Shown here: positions 46,152 to 60,100 of the stretch, one piece after another
How the letters are laid out: each line of letters starts with the position of its first letter
How positions within the stretch are numbered: the first letter of the stretch is position 1
Source of the DNA: Cinnamomum chago
Taxonomy: Eukaryota; Streptophyta; Magnoliopsida; Laurales; Lauraceae
Direction of reading: 5' to 3'
NCBI GenBank assembly: GCA_038049695.1
Contig: CP142459.1
Span: 67,076,001-67,140,000 of the forward strand
DNA: 64,000 nucleotides
Notes under the pieces: model-generated
What the model was told of the DNA's origin: nothing
Databases searched by the model: none
Seen by the model: the letters and a program-made list of their open reading frames with translations, nothing else
Program-made: the position numbers and the translations under genes

Positions 46152-46812
46152 TGTAAGTGCAGAAAAATATACTCACAAGATAAAGATGCCTTTAAGGACT
46201 CACTCAAAGTACCAGAGGAGAAGCTGCGTGTCTGTTGAACCTGAAAGGGGAGAAGAGAACGGTCAAAGGACCCTGGCTGGGGCAGCGCAGGGCTCTCCGA
46301 CGCTCAAGTTAGCAGTGATCGGAGAAGAAGAAAGAAGAGATCTCTAAGTTGCATGTAAGAGAGAGTGCATACCTCCTTTGTGGATGGTCTGTTGCCTTAT
46401 ACGAGAGACTGTGTTGGTGCTTGCGCCAGCGGGTCTCGTGATGCGACTAGGGTCTCATCAGCCCACTTAGTCATTAATGAGGGTCCATCACAGCCCTCAT
46501 TGCATTTAATGAGGGTCCGATCAGCCCACATTGCATTTAATGCCAGTCACATTGGGCCTGATCTGTTGGCGGCTGAGGTCCCATCGAATCCCTTTCTCGG
46601 GCCCTGCTCTGATAGGGTCGTGGCCAATGGAAGTGATCGCATCTGTTTGTAGCCGAGACCAAGCGGTGTGGCGCGGCCGACCTGGCCACCACTTACTGAC
46701 ATCAGCTACTAGTGCCGAAACCGAAGCAACGCCGGGGCAACGTCCGAGGCCGATAACGATCCGCCTTGCCAAAACCGAATAGGGAGTGGCTTCGCGAGAT
46801 GGGCCCCACACA
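46152..46812 (-). repeat. 5' LTR of element 1
   Basis: This is the 661-bp promoter-bearing LTR of element 1. The TATA-like CGTATAAGGC lies near 46395-46404 on the - strand, so transcription would run leftwards into gag. It differs from 24177-24837 at 7 sites. Confidence 0.95.
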
Positions 46813-46817
46813 CATAC

Positions 46818-47479
46818 AATGACAGGTTAGGATTATGCCACTTCACTTTGCCACTCATTGTTGAGAAACTTTACACTTTCCTCATCAGTATATTGTGCAG
46901 CACTAACCTAATCCTTTTTTTTTTCTGGATTACTCCATGCAATGGCATGCATTTTACCTATTTCTTCCATATACAAGAATTTTCTAGATAGCTCTATAAA
47001 GTATTTCAAATTCTTCTAGACCCTTCTACTTCTAATATTAATCAATATATATCCGTCCATTGAGCGTGTGACGTGATCATCCCTCAAGGTGAAGGAGCGA
47101 TATATTGTTAGATTTACAGATTCATTGTAAATTTTAACGGATAAGATTGAATGAGTGGATCCTCTCAGTGGGTCCGATCGACATTGTTGGCATATTAGCA
47201 ATGGGTTGGATCTGGTGGGCCCTTGTAGTTGAGGATAAACTATATATAGATGGAAAAGCCTTTCATCATGTGTTCTCATCTAGATATTTAATTAGAGATT
47301 TATTGGCACCAATGTTTAAAATTAAAAAAAAAAGTAAAAATTAACTATTTTATTTAGAAAACTCATGATAAAGGAGAATCCAAATTGTTAAGCGTCCCTT
47401 TGAATTTGAATTGATTAGACAGAGAGTCAAAATTTAATTGATGCTTAATTAAGCAATTTGTACTCAAAATCGCCCTCGC
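46818..47479. other. Intergenic DNA right of the retrotransposon nest
   Basis: After the CATAC duplication the sequence returns to AT-rich DNA. No coding region or repeat with clear ends is visible. Confidence 0.5.
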
Positions 47480-47930
47480 TTAATATATAATAATAATTAG
47501 CATGTTTGAACATGTTTGGGTGAATGCCTAATTTTACATTGTGAGAGAGTGATTCTCCTTCATGCATTAATCCAAAACCCATGGCTAATTGCTAACTTTT
47601 TATTTATTTATTATGGTGTCTCTGAATACCATTTGTTGGGTTTTCTCTGTTTTGCAGCTATATCAACCATTATTTGTTAACAGGAATCATAGGGTTCTTA
47701 TTTGGACTAAATAAAAGGTCTTTTGTCCCTGTAGTCTGTATATGCATAAATCATAAACTCATCGGGCTTGGTGGCCAACCATTAGTCTTCCTCAACTTAG
47801 GAAGACTCGACTCGGGTGAGCAAATAGCTTGGCAATCCTCATACTAATCAGTGTTAATGGGTTATCTGTTAGAGCTTCTGATCCAAGTATCATGAATGTG
47901 TGTGTCTGAGAGAGAGACCCCTCCCTCCCC
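47480..47930. repeat. Segment shared with kinase intron 3
   Basis: This stretch is similar to DNA inside intron 3 of the kinase gene. From about 47510 to 47757 it parallels 55655-55910, sharing words such as GATTCTCCTTCATGCATTAA and TATATCAACCATTAT. From about 47765 to 47920 it parallels 56925-57100 (GGAAGACT, TGATCCAAGTATC, then GTGTGT). About 1 kb present in the intron is missing here. It is either a duplicated segment or two copies of one transposon. Confidence 0.7.
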
Positions 47931-48545
47931 TTGACAGGAAACTTATGATATCCACTGGCATCTGACTGTGTTCCACTGTCGAATTGATTGTTTGATAGAA
48001 AAAAAGAAGTAATTAAGTCAATCTTAATGCAAATCCGTTATGACGTTTTTTCCTCAAACAATGAATCCATTGGTGAAAAAAAAAAAAAAAAAAAACTAGC
48101 ATTGACATAAAATTTGAGGATACCCCATGTACCCTGAGGGCGTTTATTTTGAATGGTCTGAATTTTGGAGGAGCCCTACTGTGGAGTTTCATTCCTTTAA
48201 CTCAAGATTTCTATAGGTTAAAGCCTCAAATGATCTATCCATGAATCTGAACATACAATATGAATTGCAAATCTAAAGTGCATTTCCCTGTCTATGAAAT
48301 TGTATGTTATTGCCAAATGATCATAAGCAAACCCAAATTTGTATGTCAAAGGTTTGGATCAAGTGGATGATATTTTAGGCACCACTTAGAGATCATTATG
48401 AAATAAAACTAGAATAGGTAGACACTTCATTGGAGATAAAATCACTGCAAACTTTATTAAATCAACTTCACAATTTATACAAGAAAAGAGAACAATAATA
48501 AGAGATAACTTAAAAATTCAAACTTTTAATCTATCTATAAAATTT

Positions 48546-49163
48546 CTAACAGCCTACTAATCTATTATCTCTAAGAGTTAATGACCCTAATATCTCTGAG
48601 ATAGAAGAGGCTTGGGGCATTGGGGATACTTCACAACTTCTGAGTCTCTTGCCTAATATGCTTCTTGTGTTTAGTGATCCATGATTAGTCTTTCTTTGAA
48701 GCTTTACTTGTGAGCTGTGATTAATCTTTAATGGTTCTTGGTCAATGGATTTGGAATAAGAGAGTTGACAATCGATGAAATAAGGGTCTTGGATTGTGTT
48801 CCACCATGATTTGCATACAAGTCGTACAGAATTATCAAGATCTTCAGCTGGAATTAAGAGGAAGATATCGATCAGAATATCTTGTGGAAGACTTGTTATA
48901 TCCTCATTTTTCTTATCTTCTGCAGGAAGACTTGGTATATCCCTGATTTTATTTTCCATCCTCTTATTTGTTCTTTTCTTTGGTAGAAAATAATCTGAAT
49001 TCTCCTCCTCCCATGTTGCGCAGCGCTTCTTTTCCATTTGTAAATTTACAGTTTTCTTCTGAAGATGAGGCAATTCAACTAAATTGCCTTGTAGCAATGT
49101 CTTCTTTCTTGAGAGACTAATAAAAGAACTTGTTTTCGTATCCAAGATGAACAGAATTACCTC
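48546..49163 (-). pseudogene. F-box protein exon, probably truncated gene
   Basis: This - strand open stretch encodes an F-box (residues SLPQDILIDIFLLIPAEDL, then VRLVCKSWWNTIQDPYF), preceded by a Lys- and Glu-rich segment. F-box proteins join SCF ubiquitin ligases through SKP1. The stretch begins at a good splice acceptor (TTTGTGCAG|GAGG), and no earlier exon was found. An internal ATG at 49037 could start a protein of about 163 aa. It stops shortly after the F-box at LVGC, where related proteins usually go on into a substrate-binding domain. I therefore think it is a fragment, though a short F-box-only protein is possible. Confidence 0.5.
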
Positions 49164-51124
49164 CTGCACAAATAAAATAATTTCTTTAGCTATTATGAAT
49201 TAATGGAAACATACTTGAAACAAATTAGAACATAAAAACAATGACATAGAATGAGGGAAACTTGAGTAATGAATTTAAAGTCATTGTGTTATTTCATTCA
49301 GACAATGAAGAGACTATGATTGATTAAAGACTACCCATATGCACCTCCACTTCTAATTCAAACCCAAAAGTCCTAAAATGAATTACATTTGAATTTCTAT
49401 GTTAGATAGTGTCAGTGACCTACAAGGTACATAGCTTAAAAAAAACATATCAGAAAGGGGGAAAGGCTACATTGTCAGTTGTAGATGCATTGCAAACAGA
49501 AAGTTATATTAGAAGGGGAAACTATCTAAGAGGATGCTTTATTCATGGGCCATCCAGGATCCATGATGGGACTATTATATCTAATGTTCAGTTAGTTATG
49601 GTCTCAATCCCCAGTGAGTACATGAGTAGAGTGTGATAGTTTAATTTCTTTCCTATTTGCCCTGTTCTCTATGAGGCCCTTCTTAGTGCATGACTATCAA
49701 GAGAATGAATGACAAGAAAGGGAGGCACCACAATGAAAAGAACCTGTAAGAATCCAAAGTATGAAGCCAAATAAATTGATTCTATTCTTCCTTTTACGTC
49801 CAGAAAGTAGTATAATAAAATTCAATGGTAACTAATTAGGAATAATAGCTAAAACTTGTTGAGATATCATCGCGAAAATAAAAATAGACCCTGCTTTTGT
49901 CTGTCCCCCTCAATGATGTATGATGTATGATGATTAGTTTTTTGGCTTAAATTTTATAAGGTAAACACACTTAACAAGCCCCTCCTACTTCTGCTACTCC
50001 TACCATTCAAGAACCATGAACAGATTCTCAACAACCCATTACAGCTTGTCCGAGCTGACCGCCCAGAGCCATGACCACAACCTGAACTCATGATGATAAT
50101 CAGGAATTCTGAATTCTTGAATTGTTTAACTTAAACTCAATAGAATGGAAGGAAAACCCGAAATTAATTGTTAGTTTGGCGTAAAATCTTGTTTCTAGCT
50201 GTGGGTTAATCGTTAGTTTCGCGGAAAACACTCTTTTTCTTTTCTTTTCCTTTTAAGTAATTTTGATTAGGATTTCAGCAAAGGTTAGGAATGGATTGGA
50301 GTAGAGCTAACCTTGTTTGCCTGCAATGTTGATCTTTGAAATGGACTGCATAGATCTTTTCTTTCTTCTTTTTTTCCTTGACAAAGTTATGCAATGCTTG
50401 AGAGTTTATTTGCTTATAAATAAAAGGATTGGGTTACATAAATAAACTTCCTTGTTTGATTAGGTCTCCTTTTTACTTCCTATCTTGGCTCCTTTCCTAA
50501 TTTGAACTAGAGAACAACAACTAATCATAAGTTTCTATTTACACGAACCAAGTTTAATCATCCTTGCAATGTCTCCATCAACTTATCATTACTTGTTATT
50601 TACTTTTACCCACACCGACTCATGTCTAAGAAACACTCTGGGGGCAGTTTTTAAGTTATTTTGCGAACATGTAAAAAGGAGGCAATGGTTGGATCTTGGA
50701 TGGATTGATCATTCTCTAGAGCCCCTTTGATAAGTGGGCTTTGGTCCATAGGACCTACTTCTGTAATCTGTGGGGGTGTTTCTGTAGTATCATCTGAATT
50801 TCATCAAGGGTTTTGTGAGTTTCCACGTAGGCGCAATGCACATGAAAAGGTGGCACATGTGTAGGATCAGAGGCAGAGCCTTTCAATGTGATCACCAGTA
50901 TGAGGAGAGGTTGCCCAATTGGTTGGGTACCCCACTTCTCATCTAACTACCTCGTTTATTGGGTTCCTCTTCGAGAGAAGGAGGCCGCTTTCCACATAGC
51001 TAGGACATGTTTCTCATTGCCAGTGTCTCATGAGTCCCAACCCCCTTGGGTAAGGTAACAAACAAAAAAGTTTAACCACCGGTCCAAGAATATGAATCAG
51101 ACATGACTTTTCATGGGGTGGACC
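49164..51124. other. Intergenic DNA
   Basis: No gene is supported here. Near 50900-51000 the sequence GAGGTTGCCCAATTGGTTGGGTACC resembles a tRNA-derived A box and could be another old SINE, but its ends are unclear. Confidence 0.45.
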
Positions 51125-51265
51125 AAAGAATATTAATCATAAAAGAGGTAAGGTAGATCAATGGCAAAACACTTAAAAGCTATAAAGGTGACAACTAGGG
51201 ATCGATCCCTAGTCTCTATGCTGAAAATATCACTCTACCACTTATCCAAATGGAAAAAAAAATAA
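51125..51265 (+). mobile_element. SINE-like repeat
   Basis: GTAGATCAATGGCAAAACAC resembles an A box, and AGGGATCGATCCCTAG resembles a B box. The 3' end ACCACTTATCCAAATGG, followed by an A-rich tail, parallels the SINE at 13417-13531, which ends ACCACTCATCCC and then A. A possible weak target duplication is ATAAAAGAGG before and ATAAAAGAAG after. Confidence 0.5.
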
Positions 51266-51748
51266 AAAAAGAAAGAGAGATAAAAGAAGAAGAATATAAT
51301 GAAAATGAACAATATCTATTGACCAGAAGAAATTTATGATCATTGTCACAACACTTACCTATGTGCCCTTGACAAGAGTAGAAACTTGACCACACAGTCA
51401 CTCCCTTCAGGGTCTGGAAGGGCAGCAAGACTCCAGTTTTCTTTTTGGCTTCAACTCATGCACCAATCCTTTCAATCTCTCTTTTAATAGATTATTGGGA
51501 AAGCCCTCTCTATTTATAAGAACCACTCAGTCCTAACTAAAGTTTACCAAAAAGATTACTCATCCGGAGCATGCGGGAGACTATTAAAGGGGAAAGTTGC
51601 CATTTATAATTAAGGTGCTTATCCATAAACTAATTTGTGTGTGCTATAGATGCCCTGAAAATAGAAAGTTTTTATGAAAGTGGGAAACTTGCTAAGGATT
51701 AGCAAGTCCCATGATCCTTGAACCTTGATTGGACTATAACCACTTTTT

Positions 51749-51788
<40 letters not shown>

Positions 51789-52886
51789 GGTTGTGGGGTT
51801 TGCTACACAGTTTTTTCACATTTTGTTGAAAACCTTCTTACAGATTTAGGCTTCTGTAGCGTTGCACAAACTTCTGCTAGTGTTATTATTAAAAGAGTTG
51901 GCTAAATTAAGTAGGCTTTTGGGCCATTTAAAAACTCAAATCTAATTAATAAGAGCTAATTAAGTTATGGTCTAAAACAAAAACTCTAATTTTTAAGTTC
52001 AAACTTACAATTGCTGTATTTGATAAAATTACAAGACCAAACCCTTACTTCATGAGGTAATAGGGCCCCCTTAAAATATTTTACTTATTAAAAAATTACA
52101 AAATTAATATAAGTGTGCACACATCTCTTAAGAAGAAAGTAAAGTGTTTATAACTAAAGAAATAATATGAAGCAAATGTATTTTCTCCTAAAAAAAAAAA
52201 AAACCCGCACGGAAGCTTTGTGAAAAAGACTTTTTAATGACGGGCTCGAATTAAGTCCCCCCCTTAAGTATTGAAAATCCCAAACCACCCCTTATTCGGT
52301 ATCTCGAGATGCGAAGATCCTCATCCAACATACAAAATGCTTATTTTTTGTCCATTTAAATTTGGGAAATTATACAAAATGCTTCCTTTTTTTCTTCCCC
52401 AAGGACCCACCTTGGGTTAATTCAATCCTTTCAAACACATTAATCCCAAAGTTCCAAAATTTGATGGATTTTTTTTTAGTGTGAATGGGGGACCCAACCC
52501 AAGCAAAACCAAAACATTCATATTTGGTTTTACCCGCCAACTACAACTAGACTTCCATTTCATAAAGTCGGCAACGTTCTTCTTTCCCACGTTTTTCGTC
52601 TCTTCCTCCTTGTCTTTGCCCCATCCATTTCGAATAATGAATATCCAATCGCATATATTCTCCACATATTCTCAAGAACATTTTTTTTTCTATTGCATTC
52701 AACAGAAACCCAAAGTGATTGATTGGTTACAATGTCGCCTGCCTTGGATGATCGCTTTCCCAAACGCTTCATCTCTAATCCCCCTTCAAACCCCATGTTT
52801 TCTCATCATGATTCCTGCTTCTATAGACCCCCACATGCACATATCTCTCCCCACACTTTAGACTTCAACACCCATTAGCTACATCA
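51266..52886. other. Intergenic DNA upstream of the kinase gene
   Basis: A run of about 35 T lies at 51748-51782. No coding region was accepted. The last few hundred bases should contain the kinase promoter and 5' UTR, but no TATA box stands out. Confidence 0.45.
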
Positions 52887-54404
52887 ATGGAATGCTACTC
52901 CAAGTCGCAATCGCTTGCCATCTTGGCCTTTGATGCAACCAAGGACATAAAGGAGCATGAGCTTTGGCTGGCAATAAAAAATATCAGGATGAGAGGTGAC
53001 ATTCTCGGCTGCGGCGATACGCTTCTCGTGCTAGGCATCTTGGGCAGCGTCCTACACCCGAGTGAGTGGTGGATGGGCTGAATTGAGGTTTTCTGTTCAC
53101 TTGGTTTAATGAATGCAAGTTGTCTTTGATATACATATATGTATATTCTTTGATTACCCATCTGGGTTTGAGAGATATAGTTGTTTTTCATCTCCATTAG
53201 GGATAATTTGGGTGGGTCCATTTGTGAATTGATTGACTAATTTTAATATGACTTGAACGGTTGAACCCACCACTTTATGGTTACAATAGTAAGCCACTGA
53301 CACTGTGCCATCAGCTACTGGAAGAAATTAATGTTGCTCATCTAAAAATTGGGTCATTTTCGGTCAAAATCGGGTGATACCCATCTGCAGTTGGAATTGT
53401 GTTTGAATTTGTTGAGTGGCAGTTTGGGTTGGCCTCGATCAGAAGCTTCAGATTTCAATGGGCCTGTCATACTCATCTTGCAATGGAAGTGGAAGAAATT
53501 AATGTTGCTCATCGAAAAATTGGGTCATTTCGGTCAAAATCGGGTGATACCCATTTGCAGTTTTTTGGAATTGTAGTTGAATTTGTTGAGTGGAAGTTTG
53601 GGTTGGCCTCGATCAGAAGCTTCAGATTTCAATGGGTCTGTCATACTCATCTTGTAATGGAAGTGTCTTTATAGTAACGACAGCTCTCAAAAGCAACAGT
53701 TTAGGTTCAACACCAGAATACATCATGAAGTAAACAAGTCTTTACCTTTACCAGCTCCAAACTCTGTAAATTTTTGGTCTATGTATTTACTTTTGAATTT
53801 AGACCACTTTATGTGCCCTATTTCTGTCCCATTCACCATATGAGATTATAGTTCCATTTTTTTAGCACGATTTTTTTTCACTTTTCTTGTAAATTGTAAG
53901 CAAAGGTTGTCTCACTTGAGATGAATAGCCTCAGTAGGGTAATAATATACTTAAAACATGAATAGAAATGTTACAAGAACATTCAACTACTTTTTTTTCC
54001 TCTCATACTGATTATTGTCATCCTAACTAAACACTTGGCATATTTACCAAAAAAATAAAAACTAAACACTTGGCATCTTTTATGTAGTGGGATACCAGAC
54101 TAAAGCCTGCACTGATTCAGTTTTTGGTACCAATGCTCGCGCCTTGGAAGAACAAGTCTTGAAGAAAGTTGAAACATGTATAAGCATGCTCCTCAAAAGT
54201 GCATCAGAGTGTGGAGACGAAGGGGTAATGTGCTTTAAATGTGTTGTATATGGATGCCTACGTGGTTTCTTTCTTTTTATATGTGTTCATGTTAAGAATT
54301 TTTCTTGGGGGATTCATGGACTATAGTCAGAAGCAGAGCCTCTAGTCTTCATTTTGAGCTTCCCTAGAAGCGTACTTCAATTTCTGAGTTTTTTTTTTTT
54401 TTTT

Positions 54405-54436
<32 letters not shown>

Positions 54437-57086
54437 CCAATTTTCTTAGTGTTATAGTGAATCAAGTGGAAGCACGACCTTTTAAAGAGTGTTTCATTGT
54501 GACGGGTTGAAGCATGTGTCTGTATTCTGGTCTTTGTTGGGATAGACCAATTGGTTCAATTTTCATCATTGGTCATATTCAGAGTTGTGATTACTTTCTA
54601 GATATTAATATGGGAAGTGACAAGTTTACAGTTGCCTCTGCCTATGGTACAGTTTTTGTTTTGGATCTTTTTTATAACTTACAGTTACATTGTGTGTTAA
54701 TCCCCCTAAAACTTGTTTTCAGATTGTCAAGTTCATCCAAATTGGTAAGTGCACATAGACCCCTGTAATTGCTCATGCTGCTTGTTGGAATCCTTTTAGT
54801 ACAGTGAGTACTGAATTAAAGATTCAACAGAACAAAGCAGTTCAATACTCATTTTCGTCTTCTGAAGTTCTTTACTTCACATATTTATGCATCTTTTCTA
54901 CATAACACAACCTTTGTGGTTCAGATAAAATCAGTTTCAAAGAATTGCAAGGTGGCTCCATCTGTCAATGTGTTGAATCCCACATAGGTCCAGTTATGAT
55001 ATTTTTAAAGAGCTGGCTTAGTTGAACTATCAAATGTACTTATGAAAGTTTAAGTGAACAAGTTGACTAACTTCAATGTCATTCATATAGGGCTTACCCT
55101 GCACAGTGCCTTCTTATAGTAGTGCATAATTTTGATATTTCTAACCATTACGAGCAAACACACTGTCATCATTTGATGTAGTTATTGCACTTCTCATTGT
55201 CTTTTATGACGAGTGTGTTTATGTTTCAAGATATTGCATGATAAAATATAAATAATGGTCAGGTTTGATCAGCTATGCTCATAGAATTTCCAGATGCTAG
55301 CACAGTTCAGCTTGAGTCATATTACATAAGGCATGAATAAAGGTCAAACCACTACAAGAAGTAGGACGCTGTTGATGGAAGGGACCTCACTAGCTATAAT
55401 TCCATGATATTGTATTTCTGAATTTGATTAGATAACCTTTCTTTGCATGTTGCATTTTTCATAAGCTCTAAAGAACTTTTTTTTAACTGTGAACTAGATT
55501 GACATCGAAGTCAAAATTACCGCCGGAACTCCGCTGAAGAAAGTTATTTTGCAAGAGGTTATATCTTGCAAAGCAAGTTGGATTATTCTGGATAGGTGCA
55601 TCTCTTTCCTTTGTTTCTGATCTGCACAATATAATATTAGCTTGCTTGCTCACGTCTGGGTGAATTGACTAATTTTACATGGCTATTTAACGAATGTGGA
55701 TTTCTTGTTTTGATTCTCCTTCATGCATTAATCCAAAATATGTGGCTCATTGCTGAGTTTCTCTCTTCATTATGGTGTCTATGAATATCTTTTGTTGGGT
55801 TTTCTCAGTTCTACAGGTATATCAACCATTATCTGTTAAGAGGAATCACGAGGTTCTGATTTGCACTAAATAAAGAAAGTCCGCTGTTCCTGTACTCTGT
55901 ACATGCAGAAACTATTTCCAAGATGTTGAGGTGATCGGTGGATGAAAGATGTATAAGAATCTCTCAGATTGGAGGATCCTAACTCTTCATAATAATGGGT
56001 AGTTAAGAGTGGAATAGCAGTAGCAGTCCAAAAAAAAAGGCCACAATATGAATAAATAGCTCCTTTTAATTTGGGAGATTTCTAGAATCATATATTGGGG
56101 GGCCTGTGAATTAAGTCTCAATGAACCATTCAATCCGTATTTGCATTCGAATTGATTAGATGGGTATGGCAGTTGAGACAACATGGGCTCATTGTTGAAA
56201 AGAAAAATTAGATGGTCTAAAAGATATAAAAAAAAACCATGTACTTGCTATTTAGCATTCACATCGTCATGGTTAAATCTACGCCAAAAAATAAGAATTG
56301 AGCTTAAAAAAACTGAAAATGACTTGATCCCATGGCCTTAGTAAACCCATCCATCACTCAGCATTTGTATGCCAGGATTTGGGATGATCGACTTCTCACA
56401 CAATCGGAAGAAAAACAGGATAGTCCAATAGGATATCCTAAACAGAGTACCCAATTCCCTAGTTTCACTTACCAATATATTCATTAGACCCATGCACCAC
56501 ACAAGATAGAGAAAAAACTCAATAAGACTTTTTGCTTGCACAACAAGCTTACATTATTAATAAGTGATTTTATTTTGCTAATACTCTTTATAAATATAAC
56601 ACAAAGCAATCTTTAAGATTTCTCCTTTCTAATTGCAAGGACTTGTCTATTAAGTAAACTTAAAATAAAAAACAAGGAAATAGAAAGAGGGAGGGGAATA
56701 GAAAGGATTTGCTGGTCATCCATTCCAGCCTATGTTGGGCCCCTTTCACTTATGTGCTTCAATTACGCACGTCTAATAGCACAATAAGTGAGGAGGGCCC
56801 GCTAGTCTCATATGCTGATGGAAGCAGTCCCATTAATGGAGCAAGTCTGGCTGGTTAGTGGTTTTTTTTCCTTGGCCTCCTAGTGTATCTCTTGGGCCAA
56901 AATGGGCCTGAAAGCTTGTCAGGTTTGGTGGGCTCAACCTACTAGCATTGGCTGCATCAGGGTTGGGTCAGCTTGCATCAATTTTCCTCGGCTTGGAAGA
57001 CTTTACTCTATCTAGCTAATAACCTAGCGATGTTCATACTGTTCAGATTTAAGGTGTTAGAAGTTGGAGCTTGTGATCCAAGTATC

Positions 57087-57179
<93 letters not shown>

Positions 57180-60100
57180 TTGGAAAGAAAAATTGTATCT
57201 AGGCCTTTTTTAATAGAACTTGGTCACTTGACTTAGTAAGAAGAAAAATTTTATCTAGCAATTTTTTAATAGAACTTGTTCACTTGACTTAGTAAGTGCC
57301 AAGAGTCCGAATCAACTCAGCTGATGTTTTAAGAGCATGATTTTGCATGCAACTCCAAGTTTTCCTGGTCTGACCCGTATTAGTGCATTATTTTTTTTTA
57401 TCAGTAACGATAAATTATATTAAAAGAGGAAGCCAGATAGAAGAAGCTCCCCAAACAAACAAAAAAGAGCACGATGGTATAAAAGAATTATACCACGAAA
57501 AGGAAAAGGAAAAGGAAAAAACAATTCAAATTATGTCTTCCTTAGGCAAAGGCTCCTTGGAATGGGCTAAGAAAGTAAAATTGCTTGCCTTCACTACCCT
57601 CAATCTGTTTGCTTGCATCTTATAGATAATCTAATACAAGCTTACCACTAGACTAATTGGATGAATTTTGATAGTTCCATCATGCCTTCCTGATGGGAAT
57701 TAGGTAATAACTATAATTTACTCACCTTATCAACTGTATTTTTTTGAAACACTTGTGCAAAATAGTTGTTTTCTGTTGATCTCATCTCAATAGTTTACTT
57801 CTTTATATATTAGGGGCTGACCCTATATGGATGTGATGATACTTAGATAATGATGACAGGGACAGCTTCTTCATACATGTATACATATACATAAATATAT
57901 CTTAGTGAATTGAAAATCTCTTTTGGATGGTACAACTTTCTTCCTTTCATTTTTTTTTTTTCATTTTCTTAATTACTGAATTGCACGTCTTCACAGGCAT
58001 CTAAGAAGGGACTTAAAGTTTTACGAGAAACATGTGCCTTCCAAGGTAGCAATAATTCAAGATAGCTTATCTATTGAGGTGCGGAGGTCCGAACCCATAG
58101 CTACAAGTGACATAGATGTTTCAGAGCAGAAGTTGTTTTATTCCCTTCTGAGGTCTGTTGAGCCCAACTCAAACATGCCATATAGTGTAAACAATGAGCA
58201 GACTGTTACTTCTAGTGGAAGTTTTTCTGTATCTACAAGTTCCGTAGAAAACTCTGATGCCTTTGGAGTACATGATGAGACTGGCTCTTCTTTTAGGCAT
58301 GAAAGCACAAGTATGTTATCCACTCTGTAAATGTTTTTGAGTAGGACTCTTTTTTTTTTCCTGACTATGGGAAAGACAACATATCCACCTATGTAAATAT
58401 GTGGCTTTGAAAATCTGGCAGAAAATCTTCCAAAAGCAAAAAACTTGCAGACTATTGCGTATACCATTATGTTGTTTGTCATATAAAATTCTGTGAGTGC
58501 ATGCAGGGAAGCATTTGTGATAGATACAAGAGACACAAACTCATGCAACCACACACACTATACCATGTCCCTAACCAGCTGGAGACAAGTGTTTGTGGCT
58601 TTTGTGGTATTTAGGGGTGTTTGACTCTACCTAAAATTGAAACGTGGTTTAAATATTTTATATATCAGATGATTACCTTTTCCACTTTGCATTAGGTGGT
58701 GTAAAATTCGGCGACTACAAGGTGGGATACTTTTTTCATTTTTATGACTCCATTATGAATATGTATGATCTCTGATATTGTAATAGGGCCAGAAAGGATA
58801 AGAAACAATGTCTCTCCTAATATGGTTATAAATTTCCCTGCTTCTTGTAAACCCGAGTGGTGATAACTGATAACATCAATTTAGTGGGAGACTGTCACTG
58901 AACTCTACATTTACCTATTTGGGGAACATCCAAACCATAAATTACCTTTTGTTTTCAAAGATAACTTTCCTTATGATCTTATTTCTTTCTTTTTTATTTT
59001 TCTCATAGGAGTCATTTGCATTAAGAGAAACAAGGAGAAAGTGAAGGTTGAGAAATTTGTTCCATGTTTCAGATTTAAACTGTGAAAGTTTTAAGCTTCT
59101 ATGTATTTACATTAGTATTTTTACAGCTTTTTGAAAGAAAGAAAGGAAATTTTGGTGGTGGGAGAAATCTATGCTTCCTAGTTCCTCTAGTCACACAACC
59201 GTGAATTTTATCATCATCATCATCATCATCAAGGCCTTCTCCCAACAATGTTGGGGTTGGCTACATGAATTCTGTTTCTCCATTCCAATCAATCCTGAGT
59301 AAAATCGTCAGTTAAGTTGCACGCCTTCGGATCTATTTTTCTTACCTCCATCCACGTCCTTTCACCCTACCCAAGTTTCCATATGAGAACGAACAATCAT
59401 CAAATATTGGCCACCAATTTAGAGAAGAAACACTATAGTCTGATGCCAATGTAGGTCATACAGACCATAACATTTAAAAAACTAGTTACATAACCTTGTT
59501 AACGTCCACAGTTGCTATGAATTTGGATATGATGAGAAATCCAACAGGATCTGGGAAACTAGTTACCTGTGTATACCCAGTGTACTGATTTTTATCATGT
59601 TAATACCGATGCAGATGCTGAATACTGCATATACTCTTATAAGATACAGTTCTAACACTCTTTTTATTGGTAACATGACACGAACCCACAACCTCAAAGT
59701 TGGATACAGTTTTGACATTATTTACTATTTTCTGAACTCTCGGCAACTCTCAAATAGTAAATGAAGTATTGGATGAGACAAATGTAGTATCTGAGACTGA
59801 GATACGTATTAGTACTGGGTAGTTGATAGTGAATTTGTACCCTTAGCATATACAAGTACCTGGATGTCCTGGCCTATATTGTTATTCAGGTATTCAAAGA
59901 GTTTCTTAGATATAGATGCAGCATTAGTGCTAATATTCTGTCCAAAGTTTTGATGATTGAAGCTTAAAAGGGTTTTGAACTGCATTTTACACAGAGAACA
60001 AGGGTGGACATAAAAGTATTTCTGATTCTCAGCTCTCCTCAATTCAGAAGATTAATGTTTCCCGACATGAAAAATCAGAAAAACCTATTCTTTGTGCTGG

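Larger units (their letters stand above)
24177..46812 (-). mobile_element. Element 1: Ty3/gypsy Tat-lineage retrotransposon, split by element 2
   Basis: Two 661-bp LTRs (24177-24837 and 46152-46812), both TGTAAGTGC...CCACACA, are flanked by the 5-bp target duplication CATAC (24172-24176 and 46813-46817). The element reads on the - strand: PBS, gag, protease, RT, RNase H, second RNase H and integrase, then a tandem-repeat array, an antisense gene, a polypurine tract and the LTR. The second RNase H between the RT-RNase H block and integrase places it in the Tat lineage. Without the inserted element 2 and one copy of its target duplication it is about 11.1 kb. The LTRs differ at 7 of 661 positions by my count, all transitions, so the insertion is older than that of element 2. 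Gag-pol is broken by four stops and a 16-bp deletion. Confidence 0.95.

Noticed and set aside
52481..52861. Open frame of 126 codons just upstream of the kinase start
   Set aside because: It shows no domain, does not join to the kinase frame, and lies where the kinase promoter and 5' UTR are expected.
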